From JANMDR01 sp031376425 (GTDB lineage Bacteria > Pseudomonadota > Gammaproteobacteria > Burkholderiales > Usitatibacteraceae): a stretch of DNA of 23,464 nucleotides. Within the stretch, counting starts at the first letter, position 1. Every line of letters begins with the position of its first letter. Shown here one piece after another: positions 1 through 7,964 of this stretch. The position numbers and the translations under genes are program-made. Below the pieces are notes generated by a model, which made no database searches, was not told where the DNA came from, and was given only the letters and a program-made list of their open reading frames with translations. The DNA lies in assembly GCA_031376425.1 (NCBI GenBank), contig JANMDR010000234.1, forward strand, positions 1-23,464, in the 5' to 3' direction.

Positions 1-1233
1 ATTCGGCTGATGCATATGGCAAACCATACATTGCGAGGATGGAATGGCGCGGGTAAATTCATGTTTAAGGGGGTGGCCCGATTCAGTTTTTGAAATAGCA
101 GGGTCCGCAGTAATCGTTTTGCCTTCATTGCCATATTTGCCATAAAACCCGGCACGCTTGGGATCGCGATCATTGGCATAAACAGTGTGGCAAGCCGTGC
201 AGCCCGATGACCGATAATCACCCGGTTGATCATTAGTGCCAAGGAACCACAGGTGCGGGTCATTTAAACGCGTTTTCGCGATGTTTAACACCGGTACTGC
301 GATACGCTGGCCGGTGCCTGGCCCGCGGTTTGATTGTTTGATATCGGGGCGCCCCGGTTCATCGAGTTTTTGTAGTACGCCAGTACTATTAGGTAGTCCT
401 ACTTCAGGAAAGCCAGAATTAATGACGCGGCCACCCCGCTCAAATACGCGAAATACATCACCGGGCGGCACTGTCTCCCATGCTGGTAGGGCAGTAAGTT
501 CAGGCAATATGCCCATCTTTATCATGTGCTCATTGACGGGCACAGGGTTTTTTATCTTTGCACCTACGCCGTCAGACGTATAAGACTCACCCAATATATA
601 GCGTTTGTAAGGCAGGATGCCATTGTTGTACGAAGCCCCCCCCCACAGCATGGCGCTGGTAGACATTAAACTGCGTTCCACCGCCTGTACAGTTTCTAAG
701 TGACAAGCACCGCATGCTTCTCGTGCCACCCGTAAATCGCCTGGGTTAATGAAACGTACAAAGTCTTTATTTTCGCGGTTCAGTAGGGTATAGCTACTCT
801 CTGGATTAGCTGAAGATGGATAATTCCATGCCTTGGGAAAAGTAGGATTTACGTGGGCGCGATTCATTGCTGCAAGATATTGATTGTCACCTTGATCTTT
901 AGCGGCAGCACTTTTGTACACAGCATCTTTTGGTTTAACCACACTCACATCACCACCATGACAATCTGTACATCCCAACACTACAGCGGGGTTGGCGTGC
1001 ATGGTGTGTTGGTCGGTTCCGGTATGGCAGCTAATGCAGCCAGCAGATTTGGCGTCGGCGTCTTTCGCAGTTTGGCGAGCCGGTGCGGCAGGATGTTTGG
1101 CGTGCGTGGTTTTTGGTTGGCTAGCTGGCAAAGGCTCGTTAGCACCGGCACTAATACTGGTGCCAGCCGTTATAAAAGCAAGCCCTAAGCTTAGGAGTAG
1201 GCTACAAAATATAAAAGTTAAAAATGCACGCAT
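1..1233 (-). CDS. Exported multiheme c-type cytochrome, C-terminus beyond window edge
   Basis: I read this frame directly: it is open from the ATG at 1233 to base 1 (411 codons, no stop), so the C-terminus lies outside the window. Residues 1-30 form a signal peptide (basic Arg2, then a long hydrophobic stretch), so the mature protein is periplasmic or extracellular. Five CxxCH heme c sites are visible: CISCH 66-70, CTDCH 88-92, CGACH 174-178, CTACH 345-349 and CMVCH 402-406; more may follow outside. It probably passes electrons along a heme chain at the outer membrane or cell surface. It is the last visible gene of the minus-strand operon and starts 8 bases after the barrel gene, with a weak AGGG ribosome site. 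A run of nine G lies in the coding strand, and the frame is heme-bearing on both sides of it. I cannot name the family with certainty; it is not a short MtrA-like decaheme because its hemes are widely spaced. Confidence 0.9.
   Translation of the reverse strand, partial: MRAFLTFIFCSLLLSLGLAFITAGTSISAGANEPLPASQPKTTHAKHPAAPARQTAKDADAKSAGCISCHTGTDQHTMHANPAVVLGCTDCHGGDVSVVKPKDAVYKSAAAKDQGDNQYLAAMNRAHVNPTFPKAWNYPSSANPESSYTLLNRENKDFVRFINPGDLRVAREACGACHLETVQAVERSLMSTSAMLWGGASYNNGILPYKRYILGESYTSDGVGAKIKNPVPVNEHMIKMGILPELTALPAWETVPPGDVFRVFERGGRVINSGFPEVGLPNSTGVLQKLDEPGRPDIKQSNRGPGTGQRIAVPVLNIAKTRLNDPHLWFLGTNDQPGDYRSSGCTACHTVYANDRDPKRAGFYGKYGNEGKTITADPAISKTESGHPLKHEFTRAIPSSQCMVCHMHQPN
636..644 (-). repeat. 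Homopolymer G9 tract inside the multiheme cytochrome gene
   Basis: Nine consecutive C on the plus strand (G9 in the coding strand) encode the Gly-Gly after Leu-Trp near residue 198. Heme motifs occur in the same frame before and after the tract, so the given length is the in-frame one. A change of one base would truncate the protein between its third and fourth visible hemes. Confidence 0.9.
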
Positions 1234-1241
1234 CAAAAGCC

Positions 1242-3053
1242 CTAATAGGTGAGCACAAGATTGAGTAAAACTGAGTATTGCGCACCGCGCTTGCCTTCAT
1301 CATAGAGTTTCTTTAAGCCTTTTCCGGGCAGCAACGCTGACGCAGAGGCATTAAATACAAGGTTCTGCGACATGTAGGGCCGAAATTGCGCCCCTACCGA
1401 AACATCCACGCCTAGATCTTTTGGTGGCGGGGCTTGATTGCGCAACACCCCTAAGACGGTGGTGTTTACAAACTGTAGTTTAGAAACATTGGCGAGCACC
1501 CGAACCTGCGGGGTTAAATCAGCATCAGCACCCACACCCACCAGCGTTAAACCGGGGTTTACAAAATTGGATTGGCCTTGGTCTTTCGACGACCTCAGGG
1601 AGGGCAAAATACCATTACGTCCAGATAGCGCTACACCGCCACCGCCGATCAAAGGCACCGCTTGGCGGATGAAGAAACTGGTGTCGGCACCTGCAAACTG
1701 CGGATTTTCAAGAATTGCATCAAAGCCGGTGGCGCGGCCATCAAAAGGGTCTTTATCCCCTGATGCCACCAAAGCATTAGCGCGTAATCGTAACCATGAA
1801 AAATCACGCGAAAGTTCGACTGCCGCCATGCCGGCACGGATGGTTTGTGTTTTTTGCGCGAGCGGATTGCGATTATCGCGGCCAATAGCGGCGTAAAGGG
1901 ATGAAGTTAAATTGTATTTCCCAAAATGCCCATCGCCGTTTAACCCAAGATAGGTAACGCGATAGTTGTGCCCGCGTAAATCGCCGAGCACGGCGGGTCG
2001 AATCAATGCGCCGTTGCGATCATAGTAGTCGCGGCTTGATTCACGATTGATGTTGTGGATAATCGTTGCCTGCGTGGTGTGCCCTAGCACGGGAAAGTCC
2101 TGTTTATAGATGTTTGCAGCCAGTATATGGTCGCGCCGTAAAGTTTGGTTGACGTCGTTTAGGCCACTATTGGTGTCTTTTTCAAGGCGTCGAAAATAGG
2201 CCAGATTATATTGCCATTTATTGTTATCACGAGTGCCAAACAAACGTATGCCCACCGGCACATCTTGAAATAAAAATCCCCGAAAATCTGATGTGAAAGG
2301 CTGAATACCAACGCGTAAAGAATCAAAATCATAACGCTCCGAAACATTGCGCAAGTGCACGTCGGCAAACGCTTCCTGTATGCCTAAATGGGTATCGGTG
2401 CGGTTATGACCTTGGCGCGGGTCGATCCGTACTGCGCGTACTTCATTAGTGCGGGCATGGTTAATTTGAATGGCAGGTACAAAGCGAAACTCATAATCGG
2501 GCGGCTTAAATGTGGTGTTGCCCTTGGTTATGCCGGCGGAAAAAATAAGTGTTTGCACTAGCCCGGTTTGGCGGGGGCGGCCAAAGACATCATTGGCATT
2601 AGCGCCAGCCGTAGATTGTGCACCGACAGGTGTTGGCAGGCGACGAGCTTCAATAAGTGAATCGGAAATTGCAGACAATGCCAAGAACCAATCAGTGCCC
2701 CATTTGGCGAATGGTTCAAAAGGTTTATCGCCTTTATACACATTATGGTTATATGGATCATACCAAGGAAACTTAATGCCTAGCGCATCGACTATGCGCC
2801 AACGATCGGGTACAGCGATTGCTTCCCGTGGCATCAGTGGCGTGGGTGGTGACACCTGTTTAGGGTCAATTGGCGGTAACTCATATTTTAGGGGGACGCT
2901 ATTGGGGCGCTGCCGTTCAATCACCTCATCGCTCTGCGCTGGTTTAGAAATAGGCGTTTGCGCATAGTTGCTCGATTGTGTGGTGCCAAGCAATGCAATG
3001 ATAATAATTTTAATGAACGGTTTTTTGGGCGCTGTAGATAGTGTTCTGCTCAT
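1242..3053 (-). CDS. Putative outer-membrane beta-barrel (porin-like) protein of an electron conduit
   Basis: A protein of 603 residues from the ATG at 3053. The N-terminus (MSRTLSTAPKKPFIKIIII, then ALLGTTQSSNYAQ) is a signal peptide with likely cleavage near NYA-Q. A Pro-rich linker of about 60 residues follows, then about 450 residues of alternating amphipathic strands with frequent Tyr, Phe, Asn and Arg and an aromatic end (LVLTY), typical of outer-membrane barrels. No CxxCH motif is present. I infer that it is the barrel insulating or anchoring the multiheme cytochromes across the outer membrane, as MtrB or PioB do, but I see no specific MtrB signature such as an N-terminal CxxC. The frame extends to a TTG at 3065. 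The ATG at 3053 is preferred because it overlaps the stop of the previous gene as ATGA and has GAGGG just upstream. The barrel assignment rests on composition and context only. Confidence 0.75.
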   Translation of the reverse strand: MSRTLSTAPKKPFIKIIIIALLGTTQSSNYAQTPISKPAQSDEVIERQRPNSVPLKYELPPIDPKQVSPPTPLMPREAIAVPDRWRIVDALGIKFPWYDPYNHNVYKGDKPFEPFAKWGTDWFLALSAISDSLIEARRLPTPVGAQSTAGANANDVFGRPRQTGLVQTLIFSAGITKGNTTFKPPDYEFRFVPAIQINHARTNEVRAVRIDPRQGHNRTDTHLGIQEAFADVHLRNVSERYDFDSLRVGIQPFTSDFRGFLFQDVPVGIRLFGTRDNNKWQYNLAYFRRLEKDTNSGLNDVNQTLRRDHILAANIYKQDFPVLGHTTQATIIHNINRESSRDYYDRNGALIRPAVLGDLRGHNYRVTYLGLNGDGHFGKYNLTSSLYAAIGRDNRNPLAQKTQTIRAGMAAVELSRDFSWLRLRANALVASGDKDPFDGRATGFDAILENPQFAGADTSFFIRQAVPLIGGGGVALSGRNGILPSLRSSKDQGQSNFVNPGLTLVGVGADADLTPQVRVLANVSKLQFVNTTVLGVLRNQAPPPKDLGVDVSVGAQFRPYMSQNLVFNASASALLPGKGLKKLYDEGKRGAQYSVLLNLVLTY

Positions 3054-5011
3054 ATGCCCTCGCAAACATTTTGTTCTGCAGAATCGTTAAAAGGTGCGAC
3101 GGGGCAGTTCACGTAGCGCAGTCGAGTGCCTTCACCTCTTGGTGCCAGCGTGTCAGCGCGTATGGCTTTTGGTGCGTTACCGATGCCGTTGGCAAGCACT
3201 TTTCCGGCGTTAGCTAAACCTAAAAACGCCACCATGTCATCTTGATCAATACCGTCGCCAGAAATGCCGATGGCACCCACCAGTTGGCTGTTGCGATAAA
3301 TTGGTACGGCACCGGCAAATATCTGGATACCGTTTTTTGCTCTGGTTAATCCCGTGCAATCAAACTTGGGGGAACCTGTAGCTGCGGCCACAATCGCGCT
3401 GTAATTTAAATCGAGCTGTAAACCCAAATGGAAGGGGCTCCAGTTTTTATACGGCGTGCTAAACGGTCCCGCTTCGGTGCTTTGAATACCATCTGGAAAA
3501 AATGGGCGCGATACATTGCCCAAGGCGCGGCTAGAGAATGCCAAGCCGTTGGCTAACATAGTAGGATCATTAAAAAACGTGCGGGTGCTCGCCACGTATT
3601 CACTAAAGCTACGAAAAGGTGCCACCGTTGCACCATTAGCGCCTAGATAGTTGAAGCTTGGTAAACCTGCCAATTCGGCTGCAAAGGAAGGATGAGAAAA
3701 GGTGACCGCGGTGCGTGCTTTTTGCAGTGCCACGTCAGTGCCGAACACGGGTGCATCAGGTGTGCGCACCAATACCAAAGCATTGCCTTGCGTATCCACC
3801 ACGGTAATGGTGACCTGTGCGGCCGAACCCAATGGGCGACGAATTTGTGCGCGAGCCCGATTGGCTATTTTTAAGGCTTCTTGGGCAATGGTGGCGACTT
3901 CGTTTGATTTTAAAAAACCATCGCTGCCAGCCAATACGGGGTAGCGATTTTTGCCATCATTATCTATCAGTATGAAACCATTTTGCGCTGCAAATACGGC
4001 GCTGTCGGCAAGATAGCCGGATGCGGCGGAACCGAAGGCGGTGCCAGCGCGGATTACACCGTCAAAGTAGCCACCAACGGCCACGCTGGCACCAGGCAAG
4101 CTTGCAAATGCGCTATTGTTTGCGCCGCCACTTAGAATGGATTCGGAATCCACATAGCGCAAGGTGCGGCCATCGACGCTAATACGATTGCCGCGAATAT
4201 CATCGGGTGCGGCGTAGCCGGTACTGGCCGCTACGGCGATTAGCTCATCATTATTTTGGTCAATATCGCTAATATCAGCATCTAGGCCGTAAATGCCGTC
4301 TGAAATGATGCCCACACCGCCGACAAGACGATTATTTTTGTAAAGCGGCAGCCCACCAGGATCACCTGCGAGCCCTAATGGCGAGCGCTTCGGGCCGATT
4401 GTACCGTGTTCCGCACGACGCATAAGGTCGGAGCAGGAAAGTTGGGAAAACTGCACGCCATAAAGCGGGCCTGCAGGTTGATTGGCTTCGCGAGGGTTAA
4501 AATTTTCTTGCACTATATGTCCAGCGGTGCGGCTGGAAAATGCATTACCATTTGAGGATAAATAGGCACCGGTAATAGCCTTGGTGATAGCGGCGAAGGT
4601 ATCGGGCAGAATGTCAATGTTTTCTAACCCGCCATCGATGCGGGTCGTACCATTATTATTGGTATCGCTATTACTCTGTTTGCTGGTAATTTTAAAGGTG
4701 CTTGCAGCACCTGTAATGCGAAATACTGCCAGCACATTGCCCACCCTATCCACCACGGCAATGGTCGCGGGTTGCTTGCGTGCAGTGGCTTCGCCAACAC
4801 CTTGTGCAACGATACGCTGTACATCATCAATGGTGAGAAAATCGGCAGTGTTTGGCGCTGCAACTGTGTTGGGCACTGCGGTGCTTGGTCCGGAATCACC
4901 GCCACCCCCACAGCTACTGAGTATTAGCGGGAGCAATAATACGGCACAAGTTTGCGCTAGCGCAGTACCTATAACAGTACCTAAAAACGATTTATCATTA
5001 GCCTTTCGCAT
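3050..5011 (-). CDS. Lipoprotein with two tandem GlcG/HbpS-like (DUF336) domains
   Basis: A protein of 653 residues from the ATG at 5011; a GTG one codon upstream is possible. It has a lipoprotein signal (LILSSC, lipidated Cys34). Gly at +2 suggests sorting to the outer membrane. A GGGG/Ser/Thr/Pro linker leads to a first GlcG-like domain at about 58-268, with LTIDDVQRIV, ATIAVVDRVGNVLAVFR and LYKNNRLVGGVGIISDGI. A second domain lies at about 370-610, with VTITVVDTQGNALVLVR and IYRNSQLVGAIGISGDGID. Family members such as HbpS bind or degrade heme; the exact role here is unknown. Position between the decaheme and barrel genes suggests a heme-binding, assembly or accessory lipoprotein of the electron conduit. 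The start overlaps the upstream stop by one base (TGATG) and the end overlaps the barrel start (ATGA), so translation is coupled. Both domains carry long inserts, making them larger than stand-alone GlcG of about 140 residues. Confidence 0.82.
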   Translation of the reverse strand: MRKANDKSFLGTVIGTALAQTCAVLLLPLILSSCGGGGDSGPSTAVPNTVAAPNTADFLTIDDVQRIVAQGVGEATARKQPATIAVVDRVGNVLAVFRITGAASTFKITSKQSNSDTNNNGTTRIDGGLENIDILPDTFAAITKAITGAYLSSNGNAFSSRTAGHIVQENFNPREANQPAGPLYGVQFSQLSCSDLMRRAEHGTIGPKRSPLGLAGDPGGLPLYKNNRLVGGVGIISDGIYGLDADISDIDQNNDELIAVAASTGYAAPDDIRGNRISVDGRTLRYVDSESILSGGANNSAFASLPGASVAVGGYFDGVIRAGTAFGSAASGYLADSAVFAAQNGFILIDNDGKNRYPVLAGSDGFLKSNEVATIAQEALKIANRARAQIRRPLGSAAQVTITVVDTQGNALVLVRTPDAPVFGTDVALQKARTAVTFSHPSFAAELAGLPSFNYLGANGATVAPFRSFSEYVASTRTFFNDPTMLANGLAFSSRALGNVSRPFFPDGIQSTEAGPFSTPYKNWSPFHLGLQLDLNYSAIVAAATGSPKFDCTGLTRAKNGIQIFAGAVPIYRNSQLVGAIGISGDGIDQDDMVAFLGLANAGKVLANGIGNAPKAIRADTLAPRGEGTRLRYVNCPVAPFNDSAEQNVCEGI

Positions 5012-6873
5012 CACTTCGCCGTACCCACTTTTAGCATCCTAGTTGGATGATTTGCGCCCGGTAAAATCGGCGGTACACCAGATTTAGGGCTACCGGTATG
5101 GAAGCCGTGACAGGTCTCACAGGTTCCCGGTGCTTTGTCTTTAGTAGCTACATTGCCGCTGTGGCATTCACGGCAATTTTCAATTGTTGGGATGGCAATG
5201 TCGTTGCTTAGTTTTGATTTTGCAACGTCGTGGCAGCTGCTGCATTTTTCAGTTGCATGCGCTGTGTGTGGAAAGCGTGCTTTTGGCAGCCAGTGTTGGG
5301 TGATGACAATCGGCGTAATTTGCCACCGCGCAACGTCATCAGCGGTGCTTTTTGTTTTACTAATTTCATGACAGGTAAAGCATAAACGTACTTCAAAAAT
5401 TTCTCGATTAATTTGGCTGGCTTTGCTAGTTGCCCATGCCAATGTTCGCTGTGGCGCAGCGGGCGTAACTTCTTCCTTTGCGCCGCGTTGGTATTCAACA
5501 GCATTGAACGGCGCGGGTACATTAGTCACGGCGTTGGGGCCGAGATTGGAGCCAAGATTTGAGCCAAGAGCGGCGAGCGCATAATGCTCGCGCACTGTGG
5601 CTATCACATCGGCTATTTTGCCGTGAGGTACTTGGCGGGAACTGGCATTAGGTTCAAATTCTAGCGAATGACACGATTGGCAGTGCGCGCCCATGGTGGT
5701 GGGCTTGAAGCGGGTACCGGTTTCATCGGCTTCATGGCAGTTTTTACATTCCATCTGCACTCGGCCAGCGGGGCTGCGTACGCCTTTTGGATCCACATGC
5801 ACATTGTGTGGAAATTTTAAGCCAGATGATTCTACGTAGCGGGTTTTATCGGTTTGCGCGATACGCTCAATATGTACATTTGATGCAGCCGTGTTGGAGT
5901 CGCTTGGCTTCTTGGTTGAGCCAGTGCCGCGCAATAGCATTGATACCTTAAACGGGGGATGATCTTTACTAAAGTCAGCAACATCGCTTACACCGGTTTG
6001 GGGATGCTTGGCCTTAAGGTTGTCATGGCAATCAGTACAAAGTTTGGAATCACCCCGCACCAAACCATTGGCACCTTTATGGTCGCGATGGCAATCGCTG
6101 CAGTTGGTATCGTTAAATACGGCATTGTGCACGGTTTTTGCCTGCGGCGTATCCAGTGCAAAATGCCAACCGATTTTTTTATGGCAATCTTCGCACGCCT
6201 GATTTTGTACCTGCTTAAACGGGTGCTGATGGCAGGCACCACAATCGCTGCCAAAACTTGCGTGGGCGCTGGCAAGTGGCCCCACGTCCCATGAGGCATC
6301 GGCGGACAATAGAGGTTTTAGCGGTTTTGTCGCAGTAGTTTTTAGTAATGTAGCGTTCGATGTTTTTAGCACTAAGCCTTTTTCGCGCTCCAGTGCATGC
6401 CATACTGGCCACGCTAGAAATACCGTTAAAACACTGATTGCCGCAATCCAGCTAAATACACGCTTAGATAGCCACGTGCTGGCAAGCCCAGCATTGATGC
6501 GGCTCTTCACGCTTTCTAGATCATCACTTAGTGGATCAATTAGCTCCACACTCAGCGCAATATCCGCATCATCAGTGATAGGTAAAACAATAACCTCGAA
6601 AGGGCCAAGCAGTATCCGCTGTCCGACACTAATCTTGGCGTTAAGTGTAATCTCCCCGCCGACACTAACGGTGCCGCCATGCGCTTCAATATGGCTAGTG
6701 TGATCTACATTAGTGACGATTTCAGCATGCAATAGCGAAATTCTGGGATCAGATAAATGTAGTTTGCAATCAGCACCGCGACCAATACGCAAGGTTTCCG
6801 ACGTTACCGACTGTACGGTCAGCGTCGCATCGCCTTTTTTATTGCGTGTAATGGTGGTCAGCGTGGTTTTCAT
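5011..6873 (-). CDS. Membrane-anchored decaheme c-type cytochrome with N-terminal FHA domain
   Basis: A protein of 620 residues. Residues 1-100 form an FHA domain with the classical GR (31-32), SDPRIS (41-46) and His49. The usual NGT turn reads GGT (66-68), so the conserved Asn is missing. A single membrane span lies at about 137-158, and the rest should be periplasmic. Ten CxxCH sites follow: 211, 227, 258, 279, 376, 398, 498, 544, 567 and 585 (first Cys of each). Many extra His residues (for example 249, 290, 305, 356, 359) could be distal heme ligands. I infer that it receives electrons from the b cytochrome encoded just upstream and passes them across the periplasm, while the FHA domain faces the cytoplasm and may bind a phosphoprotein. 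The gene lies 49 bases after the b cytochrome gene, and its ribosome site is weak. A short repeat (GSNLGSNLG) lies between hemes 6 and 7. Heme and FHA assignments are firm; the direction of electron flow is inference. Confidence 0.92.
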   Translation of the reverse strand: MKTTLTTITRNKKGDATLTVQSVTSETLRIGRGADCKLHLSDPRISLLHAEIVTNVDHTSHIEAHGGTVSVGGEITLNAKISVGQRILLGPFEVIVLPITDDADIALSVELIDPLSDDLESVKSRINAGLASTWLSKRVFSWIAAISVLTVFLAWPVWHALEREKGLVLKTSNATLLKTTATKPLKPLLSADASWDVGPLASAHASFGSDCGACHQHPFKQVQNQACEDCHKKIGWHFALDTPQAKTVHNAVFNDTNCSDCHRDHKGANGLVRGDSKLCTDCHDNLKAKHPQTGVSDVADFSKDHPPFKVSMLLRGTGSTKKPSDSNTAASNVHIERIAQTDKTRYVESSGLKFPHNVHVDPKGVRSPAGRVQMECKNCHEADETGTRFKPTTMGAHCQSCHSLEFEPNASSRQVPHGKIADVIATVREHYALAALGSNLGSNLGPNAVTNVPAPFNAVEYQRGAKEEVTPAAPQRTLAWATSKASQINREIFEVRLCFTCHEISKTKSTADDVARWQITPIVITQHWLPKARFPHTAHATEKCSSCHDVAKSKLSNDIAIPTIENCRECHSGNVATKDKAPGTCETCHGFHTGSPKSGVPPILPGANHPTRMLKVGTAK

Positions 6874-6876
6874 TGA

Positions 6877-6913
6877 AATTGATTTACAGCCTAATTGATT
6901 TACAGCTTAATTG
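6877..6913. repeat. 16-bp tandem repeat (about 2.4 copies) upstream of the FHA-cytochrome gene
   Basis: Plus strand AATTGATTTACAGCCT is followed directly by AATTGATTTACAGCTT and then AATTGAG. It occupies most of the 49-base gap between the b cytochrome stop and the FHA-decaheme ATG, including the region where a ribosome-binding site should be. It looks like a recent slippage duplication. Confidence 0.9.
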
Positions 6914-6922
6914 AGTAATAGC

Positions 6923-7753
6923 CTAGTGGTAAAAAAATACCGCGATAATATGTGCCGTTAACGCCGCCACCAGTGCCAAAGAGCAAGGTACATGGAAATA
7001 CAGCCAAATATCCATGATGGCTTTGTAGCGCACATCGGCGCGAGCGCGGCCGACAAGCCGCTCTTTGCGCAACATCAAAGCATATAAACTTTGCTGGCGT
7101 TGTGCGTCTTCGCCTTTAACCGCAGCCGCAAAGGCCTGTACCACCTTAACGGCTTGACTAGTCGGGCAATTGGCTACGCGCTCGCGCAATTGCGCCAATA
7201 CGCCACCACCAATTTTAGTACCCTGTACTGAGTTTAGCACCGCACTGTTTACTTCGTCCGGCATACCAAGCGCCAAACGGCGGGCTTCTCTGTCGATATC
7301 GGCAATTTTTAAACTGACACTCTCAAGGGTGTCTTCCGCTAAATTTTCTGTCATTAAGCGTGGAAAACGTAGGTAAGCAAATACCCCAAAAAATCCGGAA
7401 GTAATTACAATCAACATGAGCACATAAGCCAAAGTGTGGACATTCCAGCCCACTTGAAAGCCCGAGTGCATTGTCGCCACCACGATAAGCGATGTTCCCA
7501 AATAAACGTGAGCGGAGAGCCAACCCCTGAGGTTCATCGTGGCGCGATAGCGGCGCTTTTGAATGCCAAACCACATTAGCCACAGTATCAGCACAGCACC
7601 AATGGTGCCTAAGGTATATCCAAGCGGTGTGCCACCGTAATGCCCAAGCGGATAGCGCCACCAACCATACGCAAGCGCACAGGCGATGGCAAGGAAGACG
7701 GCGAGCTTTAAGTATCGGTAACGGGCAAATTCAAGAAAAGTGCGGTGACGCAT
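6923..7753 (-). CDS. Five-span inner-membrane b-type cytochrome, probable quinol-side electron donor
   Basis: A protein of 276 residues from the ATG at 7753. Five hydrophobic spans lie at about 17-33, 45-65, 78-97, 105-129 and 248-274. Membrane His residues are 82 and 96 in span 3, 106 at the start of span 4, and 254 and 268 in span 5. His pairs about 14 apart (82/96 and 254/268) suit bis-His heme b ligation. A soluble, charged segment of about 115 residues separates spans 4 and 5. This matches membrane cytochrome b subunits that exchange electrons with the quinone pool, but I cannot assign a named family. It is the first gene of the operon, and the next gene is a membrane-anchored decaheme cytochrome, its likely partner. 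An in-frame TTG lies one codon upstream; the ATG is favoured by GGGAGG at a suitable distance. Confidence 0.8.
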   Translation of the reverse strand: MRHRTFLEFARYRYLKLAVFLAIACALAYGWWRYPLGHYGGTPLGYTLGTIGAVLILWLMWFGIQKRRYRATMNLRGWLSAHVYLGTSLIVVATMHSGFQVGWNVHTLAYVLMLIVITSGFFGVFAYLRFPRLMTENLAEDTLESVSLKIADIDREARRLALGMPDEVNSAVLNSVQGTKIGGGVLAQLRERVANCPTSQAVKVVQAFAAAVKGEDAQRQQSLYALMLRKERLVGRARADVRYKAIMDIWLYFHVPCSLALVAALTAHIIAVFFYH

Positions 7754-7761
7754 CAATCGTG

Positions 7762-7768
7762 CCTCCCT
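7762..7768 (-). promoter_or_regulatory. Ribosome-binding site deciding the b cytochrome start
   Basis: GGGAGGC on the minus strand lies about 8 bases before the ATG at 7753. It is the strongest Shine-Dalgarno site of the left operon and marks this gene as the likely first one translated from the mRNA. Confidence 0.7.
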
Positions 7769-7825
7769 TTACGAAGTACGTCCGGTTTTGCAGTGCATCT
7801 GCCTAAATGTTTAGAGGTGGTAGTT

Positions 7826-7863
7826 GCAATTATGCATCTTATAAAATGATGCGTAGCAATTGC
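7826..7863. promoter_or_regulatory. Interrupted dyad upstream of the cytochrome operon
   Basis: Nested inverted repeats: GCAATT (7826-7831) pairs with AATTGC (7858-7863), and GCATC (7834-7838) pairs with GATGC (7848-7852). They surround an AT-rich centre, TTATAAAAT. The element lies about 75-110 bases before the b cytochrome ATG. It could be an operator, or a structure in the mRNA leader. Confidence 0.35.
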
Positions 7864-7950
7864 TTTGCGAGTAAGTCCGCCAAACTATGAATAATTTTAA
7901 CCTAAAACCCAGTGTTACACAGGATGCCGTACATTTTGCAGTCACATATT

Positions 7951-7964
7951 TTGATACAAATCGT
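7951..7964. promoter_or_regulatory. Degenerate FNR/ANR-like box
   Basis: TTGATACAAATCGT matches the FNR consensus TTGAT-N4-ATCAA perfectly in the first half and 3 of 5 in the second. It lies about 200 bases upstream of the b cytochrome start. Oxygen control would suit a respiratory operon, but no -10 box was found at the classical distance, so this may be chance. Confidence 0.25.

Noticed and set aside
236..583. Plus-strand open frame of 115 codons
   Set aside because: It lies opposite the multiheme cytochrome frame, which carries signal peptide and CxxCH motifs; the plus-strand product has no recognisable features.
1438..1896. Plus-strand open frame of 152 codons opposite the barrel gene
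   Set aside because: Shadow of the barrel frame; no ribosome site, odd composition and no domain.
7912..7920. Short inverted repeat GTGTTACAC in the divergent region
   Set aside because: Only four base pairs per arm and no second copy; expected by chance in 500 bases.
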